A stretch of 11,366 nt of DNA from Methylococcaceae bacterium (GTDB lineage: Bacteria; Pseudomonadota; Gammaproteobacteria; Methylococcales; Methylococcaceae), in the NCBI GenBank assembly GCA_028678445.1, contig JAJRDJ010000212.1, forward strand, positions 1 to 11,366, given 5' to 3'. A program made the position numbers and the translations under genes. Below the pieces are notes generated by a model that worked only from the letters and a program-made list of their open reading frames with translations, had not been told where the DNA came from and did not search any database. Shown in pieces: positions 1 through 6,811 of the stretch (positions within the stretch are counted from its first letter, which is position 1; each line of letters starts with the position of its first letter).

Positions 1-590
1 CAAATAGGGTTCAGAAATCGTGAATACCCTTCTGCCAGATCATCAGGCTCGTGATGTCACCAAACGGTCAGAAAGTGCAGCCCGCATAGGCGGCGGCCAC
101 GATGTTGACACGAGACGCCGACATGGCGGGGATCGTCATTGCTCACGGCCATCACCACTGCGCACATCAGCATGGCCGTGGTCATGTTGTTTGGAGACCG
201 AGGAAATAAAAAACGCCAGGAACCCAGTCACCCAGAACAACTGCCAGTAACTGAAACCGAGCTTGATAAGCCAGGCCCGGAGACTGTTGAAGACGCCGCG
301 TTCATTCATCGCATTGACCTAGGCGATCGAGACGATCAGGGGCAGCAGCAGCTCGCCGTTTTCAAGTGCGTCATGGCGGATGGCCTGCTCGGCAATCTCC
401 GGGAAGCCCCGCATCCTTGTTATTAAGGGGCAATCTCCACCCAGATCAGCGCGGCAGCCAGCATCATCGGCTTGGACTTGCGCAGCTCGATCATCTCCTC
501 CAATACCACCACCAAATAGGCCAGCACAAACACGGCCAACGAAAAAGCCCCCCTAGCTCATGGTCAGATCCAGCGCGGCGCTTTCGGCCG
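1..590 (-). pseudogene. nhaD: Decayed NhaD-type Na+/H+ antiporter, partial
   Basis: Reading the minus strand and switching frames recovers a chain of segments typical of NhaD antiporters, inner-membrane proteins that export Na+ in exchange for protons. In order they are ALDLT, FVLAYLVVVLEEMIELRKSK, MMLAAALIW, EIAEQAIRHDALENGELLL, VNAMNERGVFNSLRAWL, QLFWVTGFLAFFIS, NMTTAMLMCAVVMAV, NIVAAAYAG and PFGDITSLMIWQKG. These cover roughly the first third of the family after its signal/leader region, in the right order. The reading is broken by stops at 553-555, 423-425, 319-321, 68-70 and 11-13. Frame changes fall near 540, 400-405, 190-194 and 105-120. An intact start with signal peptide is not visible, and the gene runs off the window at base 1. 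The neighbouring genes read cleanly, so the damage looks like genuine decay and not poor sequence. The family assignment rests on remembered motifs and is fairly secure; the exact 5' limit is approximate. Confidence 0.85.
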
Positions 591-860
591 TAGACGCCCA
601 TACCGGTAAGGGGAGGAGGACTCATAGCAGGAATACGCGTTTTAATGGCTGGTGATTCTTGGGTGTCCCAGTTGCGAGGTTCAAACAGTCAGGACTCGCC
701 CGAAAGAAAAGCAGGTCATTGCGGCGTGTCGGATACAATGCGGTCCGGTCACGTAAGGCGGACTCTCCGTCATCTTGCAAGCCGAACTGCCTTTTCGATA
801 GTTTGCCATGGAGCCGTGTTCCGCTTTTCATGAAATTGTCCGCAATTGAGCAAAATCAGC
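591..860. other. Gene-free spacer between nhaD remnant and SWIM gene
   Basis: I see no supportable gene here. A 69-codon open frame exists on the minus strand (622-831) and shorter ones on the plus strand, but none resembles a known family or has a good ribosome binding site. A weak sigma-70-like pair on the plus strand, TTGCAA at 775-780 and GATAGT at 797-802 with a 16-nt spacer, could serve the SWIM gene. It matches only four of six consensus bases in each box and should be treated as a guess. The segment probably contains the former promoter and leader region of the decayed nhaD. Confidence 0.4.
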
Positions 861-1700
861 ATGCATAAAATGGGCAAGACCTGGTGGGGCCGCCGCTTTC
901 TGGAAGTGTTGGAATCCTATACCGAGCCGGGGCAGATGGCGCGCGGAAGGCAGTATTTGATTGGCAACCGCATCGGGCAGTGGGGGATCAGGGGGACCCG
1001 GGTAGAGGCGCATATTCGCGGCAAGGTCAATCCTTATTACGGTATCCATGAGGCCCCAGCCTGCACCACGGAGATCGAGTTTGCTCCCATCCCCGATGCG
1101 GCCTGGGACGAGGCGCTGACGCTGATCGGCAGCCGCGCCGGGTACATCTCCCGGCTGTTGTTCAACGAAATGCCGGACGAAATCGAGCGGCCGCTCGCGG
1201 AGCTGGGCGTCAGGCTGCTGCCCGCGAACCGTGAAGAAATCACCAGCCGCTGCACATGTCCGGAGCTTGAAGTCCCCTGCAAGCACATTACCGCGATTTA
1301 CTGCCTGCTGGCGGGCAGGCTCGATCAGGACCCGTTCCTGCTCTTCGAATTGCGAGGTCTTTCGCGGGCCGAACTCATACAGCGGCTCAAGGCCACCCCG
1401 TTGGGGGCGGCACTCGCCTCGGCGCTCGATGCGGCCGCCCCGGAACCGCAACCCGCCGCCTCGTTCTTCACTCGGCCCATTGAGCAGGTACTGCCGGACC
1501 TTGTCTCGCCCCGCGACTTCTGGCGCGGCCAGCGCAAACTGCCCGCCGGCGTCGAACCCGCCACCCCCGCCGCCGTCTCCGGCATCCTCATTCGGAAGGG
1601 CGGCGACTACCCGCCGTTCTGGGACAAGGACGAATCCTTTGTCGAGGTCATGGATGCGTTTTACGAACAGGTGAGGAAGAAGGGGAAGGATTGGTTGTAG
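861..1700 (+). CDS. SWIM zinc-finger family protein
   Basis: This is a predicted 279-residue soluble protein with a central SWIM zinc finger, CTCPELEVPCKH, in which C131, C133, C140 and H142 form the CxCx6CxH metal site. SWIM fingers bind DNA or protein. In bacteria this type of protein is often encoded beside an SNF2-family helicase and is thought to act with it, but its exact role is not established. The N-terminus GKTWWGRRFLEVLE (residues 5-18) is the usual opening of this bacterial family, supporting a start at the ATG at 861; the ATG at 870 is also possible. The frame extends to a TTG at 846 but no better binding site supports it. The C-terminal part, with DFWRG and a PPFWDKDESF segment, also fits the family. 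It is the only plus-strand gene, convergent with pyrC 48 nt away, and no helicase gene is in the window. The family call is firm; the function is unknown. Confidence 0.88.
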   Translation: MHKMGKTWWGRRFLEVLESYTEPGQMARGRQYLIGNRIGQWGIRGTRVEAHIRGKVNPYYGIHEAPACTTEIEFAPIPDAAWDEALTLIGSRAGYISRLLFNEMPDEIERPLAELGVRLLPANREEITSRCTCPELEVPCKHITAIYCLLAGRLDQDPFLLFELRGLSRAELIQRLKATPLGAALASALDAAAPEPQPAASFFTRPIEQVLPDLVSPRDFWRGQRKLPAGVEPATPAAVSGILIRKGGDYPPFWDKDESFVEVMDAFYEQVRKKGKDWL

Positions 1701-1748
1701 TCCATTTTCTCGCCAATTCCGGCACATCCGGGCCATCAGGATGACCGA

Positions 1749-2810
1749 TTAACCCGGCCGCGCCGCCGGTGATTCGGCGCTGATGAATCGCCACTGCACG
1801 GTCTCCCCGGCCAGGAAGGGGATCAATTCCTCATCCCCGCAACGCTGCCAGTCAGGGATGTCCCACGGCGACTGTTCCAAGGTGATGCGGCGGGTATTCC
1901 GGGGCAGCCGGTAGAAATCGGCGCCGTGGAGACTGGCGAAGGCTTCCAGTTGGCCGATCGCGCCGGCGGATGCGAACGCCGTGGCATAAAGCTCCAGCGC
2001 GGCATGGGCGGTGTAGCAGCCGGCACAGCCGCAGGCGGATTCCTTTTGCTGGCGCGCATGCGGTGCGCTGTCGGTGCCGAGAAAGAATTTTGGATTGCCG
2101 CTGGTGGCCGCCTTGAGCAGGGCCTGGCGGTGCGGCTCGCGCTTGAGGATGGGCAGGCAATAAAAATGTGGGCGAATCCCGCCGGCCAAAAGAGCGTTGC
2201 GGTTGAACAGGAGGTGATGGGCCGTGATCGTCGCTCCGACGCCGGACCGGCTGTCCAGGATGAACTCCGCCCCTTCGCGGGTGGTGATGTGCTCCAGCAC
2301 CACCCGTAGGCAGGGGAAACGCTCAAGCAGCGGTGACAGGTGGCGCTCGATGAAAACCTTTTCCCGGTCGAAAATGTCGATGCCGGGGTCAGTCACTTCG
2401 CCATGCACAAGGAGCGGCACGTCATGGCGTTCCATGACTTCCAGCAACGGGTACAACGCCTCCAGCTGGCTGACACCGGCTTCGGAATTGGTGGTGGCGC
2501 CGGCGGGATAGAGCTTGAAGGCGTATGTTTCGGCCGTGTCATCCACCCGTCTGACTTCATCCGCCGTGGTTTGGTCCGTCAGATAAAGCGTCATCAGCGG
2601 GTCAAACGCGCTGCCTTCGGGTAGCACCGCGAGGATGCGTTGCCGGTAGGCCAGGGCATCCTCCACCGTGGTTACGGGTGGCTTGAGGTTCGGCATGACG
2701 ATGGCGCGCCCGAACTGTCGGGCCGAGTCGACGACGACATCGCGTAGGGCGGCCCCATCACGCAGATGCAGGTGCCAGTCGTCGGGTTGGGTGAGGGTGA
2801 GCTGGGTCAT
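1749..2810 (-). CDS. pyrC: Dihydroorotase, class II
   Basis: This cytosolic zinc enzyme reversibly cyclises N-carbamoyl-aspartate to dihydroorotate, the third step of de novo pyrimidine synthesis. The 353-residue length matches the short class II type (E. coli PyrC, about 348). The whole metal site is visible: the HLH pair H13/H15 in DDWHLHLRDG, the carbamylated lysine K99 in AFKLYPAGATTNS, H136 in VHGEV, H174 in EHITT, and the catalytic aspartate D247 in GTDSAPH. The conserved CGCAGC loop at 260-265 follows. The C-terminal LIPFLAGETVQW is also typical. I chose the ATG at 2810 because MTQLTLTQPDDWHLHL matches the family N-terminus; the frame extends to a TTG at 2855, which would add an atypical 15-residue leader. 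Its Shine-Dalgarno is weak. It lies last on the minus strand, 125 nt after pmbA, so it may be transcribed from its own promoter or by read-through. Confidence 0.97.
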   Translation of the reverse strand: MTQLTLTQPDDWHLHLRDGAALRDVVVDSARQFGRAIVMPNLKPPVTTVEDALAYRQRILAVLPEGSAFDPLMTLYLTDQTTADEVRRVDDTAETYAFKLYPAGATTNSEAGVSQLEALYPLLEVMERHDVPLLVHGEVTDPGIDIFDREKVFIERHLSPLLERFPCLRVVLEHITTREGAEFILDSRSGVGATITAHHLLFNRNALLAGGIRPHFYCLPILKREPHRQALLKAATSGNPKFFLGTDSAPHARQQKESACGCAGCYTAHAALELYATAFASAGAIGQLEAFASLHGADFYRLPRNTRRITLEQSPWDIPDWQRCGDEELIPFLAGETVQWRFISAESPAARPG

Positions 2811-2858
2811 AATGGCTGGGGAGTGTTGAGCCGGTTTGGATTTCCCCTGCCCCAATTC

Positions 2859-2873
2859 CTCTCCCGGGGAGAG
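2859..2873. repeat. Short GC-rich inverted repeat in pmbA-pyrC spacer
   Basis: CTCTCC and GGAGAG form a 6-bp stem around a 3-base CGG loop (a 7-bp pairing with a 1-base loop can also be drawn). It is flanked by related tracts, CCCCTGCCCC at 2844-2853 and TGGGAGGGA at 2874-2882, with a similar CTAGGGGAGAGA at 2900-2911. This purine/pyrimidine-skewed pattern resembles dispersed intergenic repeats common in proteobacterial chromosomes. No T-tract follows the stem on the minus strand, the direction of transcription, so it is not a good intrinsic terminator for pmbA. A T-rich stretch at 2883-2890 follows on the plus strand, where there is no gene to terminate. Confidence 0.45.
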
Positions 2874-2935
2874 TGGGAGGGATTATTTTTGTATTAGCCT
2901 AGGGGAGAGAACCGGGTCGGTAGTTTGGTGACCGA

Positions 2936-4288
2936 TCAGTTGCCGGCGATGGTAAGTTCTTCGAGAAGAATCGACCCGGTGCGGGTATTGCCGCGAAGAT
3001 CGACGTCGTTGCCGACGGCGACGAGGTTTTTCAGCATCTCGCGCAGGTTGCCGGCGATGGTGAATTCTTCGACCGGATACTGAATGACGCCATTTTCCAC
3101 CCAGAATCCCGCCGCGCCGCGCGAGTAGTCGCCGGTGACGACGTTGACGCCCTGACCCATCAGTTCGGTGATCAAAAGGCCCGTGCCCATTTGGCGCAAC
3201 AGGCCGGGTAAATCGAGTGAACCGGGATCGATGATGAGGTTATGCACCCCGCCGGCATTGCCGGTCGAGGAGAGCCCGAGTTTGCGCGCCGAATACGTGC
3301 TAAGGACATAGGATTCCAGCACGCCATCACGGACCAGATGATGGGGCACGGTGCGGACGCCCTCAGCGTCATAGGGCACGCTGCCCAGCGCTTTCTTCAG
3401 ATGCGGCTGCTCATGAATTTGCACGAAAGCGGGAAACACTGGTTTGCCGAGCTGATCCAGCAGAAAGGAGGATTTGCGGTAGAGATTGCCGCCGCGGATG
3501 GCGCCGATGAAATGGCCCAGGAGGCTGGACGCTACGTCGGCGGCGAAGATCACTGGACATTGCCGGGTGCCGAGGCTCCGTGCACCGAGACGCCGGACCG
3601 TGCGTTCGGCAGCAATGCGGCCCACGGCCTCGGGCGCCTCCAGGTCGCGGGCGTCGCGGGCAACGGTCCACCAGTCGTCGCGCTGCATCTGACCGTCGCG
3701 TTCGCCGATGACGGAGACACTGAGGCTGTGGCGGCTGGAGGCAAAACCGTGCAGAAAGCCGAGGCTGTTACCCATGACCCTGAGGCCCTGGAAGGTGTTG
3801 AGACTGGCGCCTTCGGAGTTGCTGATATCGGCGTGGTAAGTCCGGGCGGCTTTTTCGGCGGCCACGGCCAGATCAATGGCGGCAGAGGGTTCGATTGGCC
3901 AGGGATAATAAAGGTCCAGATCGGGGAATTCGGTCGCCAGGAGGTCGGCATCGGGGAGGCCAGCGCAGGGGTCCTCGGCGGCGTAGCGGGCGATGCGACA
4001 GGCGGCGGCCACGGTCTCGCGCATGGCTTCCGGGCTCAGGTCGCTGGTGCTGGCGGAACCCTTCCGCTGGCCGAAGTACACGGTCAGGCCGAGGCCCCGG
4101 CTGCGGTGATGTTCGACGGTTTCCACCTCGCCCAGCCGGGCGGTGACGGAGAGCCCGGTTTCCACGCTGACGCCCACTTCCGAGCCGGTCGCGCCCTGGG
4201 CGCGGGTTTCCTCGATGCACTTTGCCACCAGGGCTTGCAGATGGTCGAGCTGGGCCTGTTCGGATGCGGGGAGTTGGGGAGAAGCCAC
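2936..4288 (-). CDS. pmbA: Metalloprotease subunit PmbA/TldE
   Basis: PmbA (TldE) is the non-catalytic partner of TldD. In E. coli the pair forms a cytosolic heterodimeric protease that removes the leader of microcin B17 precursor and degrades the antitoxin CcdA. The protein is 450 residues, the same length as E. coli PmbA. Features include the N-terminal LSVTARLGEVETVEHH strand region (46-61), GLGLTVYFGQRKGSAST (65-81), and the C-terminal NVVTGDYSRGAAGFWVENG and FTIAGNLREML segments that are hallmarks of the TldE half. There is no HExxxH zinc motif, as expected for this subunit. Translation starts at a GTG, supported by an AGGA at the right distance. It follows tldD by 48 nt on the same strand, so the two are probably co-transcribed and made together. 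The identification is secure; the natural substrate in this organism is unknown. Confidence 0.97.
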   Translation of the reverse strand: MASPQLPASEQAQLDHLQALVAKCIEETRAQGATGSEVGVSVETGLSVTARLGEVETVEHHRSRGLGLTVYFGQRKGSASTSDLSPEAMRETVAAACRIARYAAEDPCAGLPDADLLATEFPDLDLYYPWPIEPSAAIDLAVAAEKAARTYHADISNSEGASLNTFQGLRVMGNSLGFLHGFASSRHSLSVSVIGERDGQMQRDDWWTVARDARDLEAPEAVGRIAAERTVRRLGARSLGTRQCPVIFAADVASSLLGHFIGAIRGGNLYRKSSFLLDQLGKPVFPAFVQIHEQPHLKKALGSVPYDAEGVRTVPHHLVRDGVLESYVLSTYSARKLGLSSTGNAGGVHNLIIDPGSLDLPGLLRQMGTGLLITELMGQGVNVVTGDYSRGAAGFWVENGVIQYPVEEFTIAGNLREMLKNLVAVGNDVDLRGNTRTGSILLEELTIAGN

Positions 4289-4295
4289 TGAAAAG

Positions 4296-4299
4296 TCCT
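4296..4299 (-). promoter_or_regulatory. Ribosome binding site of pmbA
   Basis: An AGGA on the minus strand ends 7 nt before the GTG at 4288-4286. It supports GTG as the pmbA start; no ATG nearby gives a better fit. Confidence 0.6.
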
Positions 4300-4337
4300 G
4301 TGCTGCGAGCTGAGGGGAAAGCGGATAAAGGAGCGGA

Positions 4338-5789
4338 CTAACCTGTCACTCGCGTGCCGCCGACGGTAAGGCTATCCACTTTGAGGGTGGGCTGGCCCAC
4401 GCCCACCGGGACGCTTTGCCCGTCCTTGCCGCAGGTGCCAACGCCGGTATCGAGCTGCAGGTCATTACCAACCATGCTGACGCGGGTCAGCACGTCCGGC
4501 CCGTTGCCGATCAGCGTCGCGCCCTTGACGGGGCGGGTGATCCTGCCATCCTCGATAAGGTAGGCTTCGCTGGCGGAGAAGACGAACTTGCCGGAGGTGA
4601 TGTCGACCTGTCCGCCGCCGAAATTCTTGGCATACAGGCCTTTTTTGACCGAGCGGATGATTTCTTCAGGATCGTTCGGACCGGCCAGCATGTAGGTATT
4701 GGTCATGCGCGGCATGGGCAGGTGCTGATAGGACTCCCGGCGACCATTGCCGGTCGGCGAGACGCCCATCAGGCGGGCGTTGAGCTTGTCCTGCATGTAG
4801 CCCTTGAGGATGCCGTTTTCGATCAGGGTGGTACAGGCAGTGGGCGTGCCTTCGTCATCGATGGTCAGCGAGCCACGCCGTCCTGGTAGTGTGCCGTCGT
4901 CGACCACGGTACAGAGCGGCGAGGCCACTTTCTCGCCCACGCGGCCGGAGAAGGCCGAGGTGCCCTTGCGGTTGAAATCGCCTTCAAGGCCATGGCCGAT
5001 GGCTTCGTGCAGCAGGATGCCGGGCCAGCCGGAACCGAGTACGACGGTCATGCTGCCAGCCGGAGCCTCTTCGGCATCCAGATTCACGAGAGCCTGCCGA
5101 ACTGCTTCGCGGGCGTATTCCGAGGCGCGCTCGCCCTCAAGGAAATAGCGGTAATCGGTACGTCCGCCGCCGCCGTAACTGCCTTGTTCACGCCGGCCAT
5201 GATCCTCTACGATAACGCTGACATTGAGCCGCACCAGCGGCCGTACATCGCCATGCACCGCGCCATCCTGGCCCATGACCAGGACTACTTCATGGCTGCC
5301 GGAGAGGCTGACGAACACCTGCTCCACGCGGGGGTCCAGCGCGCGGCATTCCACGTCAAGCCGCTTGAGCAGGGCAATCTTGTCCTCTTCCGGTAGGGAT
5401 TGCAGCGGATCGAGGGGCAGATACAGCGACGGCGGGCGCTCCGCGGGGGCGACGGCCTGTTGGCCCTCGGTACCCCGGCGGGCAATGGTCCGGGCACTTT
5501 TCGCCGCTTCCAGCAGGGCCGGGAAAGCGATGTCATCGCTGTAGGCGAAGCCGGTCTTTTCCCCCGAAACGGCGCGGATGCCGGCGCCCTGGTCGATACT
5601 GTGCGAGCCTTCCTTGACGATGCCATCCTCCAGCCCCCAGGACTCGTGGCGGGTGGCCTGGAGGTAAATGTCGGCGGTGTCCACGCCGGCGCCGAGCAGG
5701 TGTTGCATGACCCGATCAAGATCGCTGGTCGCCAGACCCACGGGGGCCAAGAGGGTTTGTTCCACGATCGCGAGAGCTTCGGAGTTCAT
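4338..5789 (-). CDS. tldD: Metalloprotease TldD
   Basis: TldD is the catalytic subunit of the TldD-TldE protease, which cuts unfolded peptides and leader sequences threaded into a central cavity. The 483-residue protein carries the signature HEAIGHGLEGD at 261-271, giving the HExxxH metal and catalytic residues H261, E262 and H266. C453 in GTCGKDGQ is the later conserved cysteine that completes the zinc site in the family. SYGGGGRTDYRYF (204-216) and the downstream DFNRKGTSAFSG are also characteristic. The ATG at 5789 gives the usual N-terminus; the upstream Shine-Dalgarno is weak. It lies 36 nt behind the Nit-type hydrolase gene and 48 nt ahead of pmbA, all on the minus strand, which fits one operon. 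In relatives tldD commonly lies near rng, as it does here. All key residues are present, so activity is expected. No modified-peptide biosynthesis gene is nearby. Confidence 0.98.
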   Translation of the reverse strand: MNSEALAIVEQTLLAPVGLATSDLDRVMQHLLGAGVDTADIYLQATRHESWGLEDGIVKEGSHSIDQGAGIRAVSGEKTGFAYSDDIAFPALLEAAKSARTIARRGTEGQQAVAPAERPPSLYLPLDPLQSLPEEDKIALLKRLDVECRALDPRVEQVFVSLSGSHEVVLVMGQDGAVHGDVRPLVRLNVSVIVEDHGRREQGSYGGGGRTDYRYFLEGERASEYAREAVRQALVNLDAEEAPAGSMTVVLGSGWPGILLHEAIGHGLEGDFNRKGTSAFSGRVGEKVASPLCTVVDDGTLPGRRGSLTIDDEGTPTACTTLIENGILKGYMQDKLNARLMGVSPTGNGRRESYQHLPMPRMTNTYMLAGPNDPEEIIRSVKKGLYAKNFGGGQVDITSGKFVFSASEAYLIEDGRITRPVKGATLIGNGPDVLTRVSMVGNDLQLDTGVGTCGKDGQSVPVGVGQPTLKVDSLTVGGTRVTG

Positions 5790-5825
5790 GAGCCAGTGTG
5801 AGTTAAGGTGGCTAAAGGATGAGTG

Positions 5826-6647
5826 TTAACGGCAGGTCAGCCGGGTATGTTCGAGCACGGGGAATGCGGCGCGTACCTTTTCCAGCCGATCCCGATCGAA
5901 CTGGGCGGTGACGACGCCGGAGCCCTGCGCCAGGCTGGCGAGAACCACGCCCCAGGGGTCCACTATCATGCTGTGGCCATAGGTTTCGCGGCCGTTGATG
6001 TGAAAGCCGCCCTGATTTGCCGCGATGGTGTAGCAAAGGTTCTCGACCGAGCGGGCCCGGACCAGTATCTCCCAGTGCGCCGCGCCGGTGCGTGCGGTGA
6101 AGGCGGAGGGAACAGCCAGTATGTCCATGCCCACGGAGGCCATTTGGCGGTAGAGTTCGGGGAAGCGAATGTCATAACAGACCGATAAACCCAGCCGGCC
6201 GAACGGGGTATCGACCACCAGGGCGTCTTCTCCGGCCTCGATCGTCGCCGATTCCTGGTAGCTCTCCTCGGTGCCGGGGACGCTGACATCGAAGAGGTGA
6301 ATCTTGTCATAGCGTCCGGCGCGCTGGCCCCTGTCGTCGAATACCAGACAGGTCGCCCGAACCTTGCCGGCGGTGCCCCGGATGGGAATGGTACCCCCCA
6401 CCAGCCAGACCTTTAAGCGCTCGGCCGTTCTGGAGAGGAATTCCTGTATCGGTCCTGCCCCTTCGGTCTCGGCGACGTCAAGCTTGTCGGTCTCGTTCAG
6501 GCCCATCAGGGCGAAGTTTTCGGGTAGAACGATCAGCTTGGCGCCCTGCGTGGCGGCAGTCTCTATCAGGCGGCCCGCTTCCAGGAGATTGCCACTGACA
6601 TTGGGGCTGGAGGCCATTTGAATGGCGGCGAAGGTGGCTTTTTTCAT
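5826..6647 (-). CDS. Carbon-nitrogen hydrolase, Nit/omega-amidase type
   Basis: This is a 273-residue member of the nitrilase superfamily, which hydrolyses amide bonds using a Glu-Lys-Cys triad. All three are visible: E43 in LPENFALMG, K115 in YDKIHLFDV, and C157 in SVCYDIRFPELYR. A second conserved glutamate lies in VPGTEESYQES. The single-domain layout and motifs are closest to the Nit1/YbeM group. Members of that group with known function are deaminated-glutathione amidases, which repair a side product of transaminases acting on glutathione. I infer that role here but cannot exclude another amide substrate. The ATG at 6647 is preceded by AGGA at 8 nt spacing. It is the first gene after the rng terminator and thus probably leads the nit-tldD-pmbA transcript; I could not identify a convincing promoter in 6648-6748. 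A homologue next to tldD is common in gammaproteobacteria, though no direct functional link to the protease is known. Confidence 0.93.
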   Translation of the reverse strand: MKKATFAAIQMASSPNVSGNLLEAGRLIETAATQGAKLIVLPENFALMGLNETDKLDVAETEGAGPIQEFLSRTAERLKVWLVGGTIPIRGTAGKVRATCLVFDDRGQRAGRYDKIHLFDVSVPGTEESYQESATIEAGEDALVVDTPFGRLGLSVCYDIRFPELYRQMASVGMDILAVPSAFTARTGAAHWEILVRARSVENLCYTIAANQGGFHINGRETYGHSMIVDPWGVVLASLAQGSGVVTAQFDRDRLEKVRAAFPVLEHTRLTCR

Positions 6648-6748
6648 TCCATCAATCCTGGGGAGGGTGCCATTCGTGAGCGGCTCATCATGCGCACGCG
6701 TGGTTGTCTTGCAATCGTGTTGCGCTTTGGCTGGGTGTGGCGGAAACC

Positions 6749-6782
6749 AAAAAAATCGCCGCGGACCCGGTAAAGTCCGCGG
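6749..6782 (-). terminator. Intrinsic terminator after rng
   Basis: On the minus strand a perfect 8-bp stem CCGCGGAC / GTCCGCGG (6782-6775 with 6766-6759) encloses an 8-base loop. It is followed after three bases by a run of seven T (6755-6749). It begins 29 nt downstream of the rng stop and 101 nt before the next gene. It therefore separates the hemA-to-rng transcript from the nit-tldD-pmbA transcript. Confidence 0.9.
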
Positions 6783-6811
6783 AGTTTATCATAGCCTCCG
6801 GTGTTCCCATC

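Noticed and set aside
622..831. Minus-strand 69-codon open frame between the nhaD remnant and the SWIM gene
   Set aside because: No recognisable domain, no clear ribosome binding site, and overlapping open frames on the other strand of similar length; not enough to call a gene.
828..1736. Long minus-strand open frame opposite the SWIM gene
   Set aside because: Low-complexity Gly/Arg/Pro-rich translation and a mirror of a well-supported SWIM gene; an antisense artefact of high GC content.
1701..1748. Possible bidirectional terminator between the convergent SWIM and pyrC genes
   Set aside because: Only a 5-bp CATCC/GGATG pairing with a large loop and no T-tract on either strand; too weak to call.
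2811..2855. N-terminal extension of pyrC to a TTG start
   Set aside because: The family N-terminus begins at the ATG at 2810; the extra 15 residues are unlike dihydroorotases and fall in the repeat-bearing spacer.
3242..4291. Plus-strand 349-codon open frame opposite pmbA
   Set aside because: Glycine- and alanine-rich translation without a domain, fully antisense to an unmistakable pmbA.
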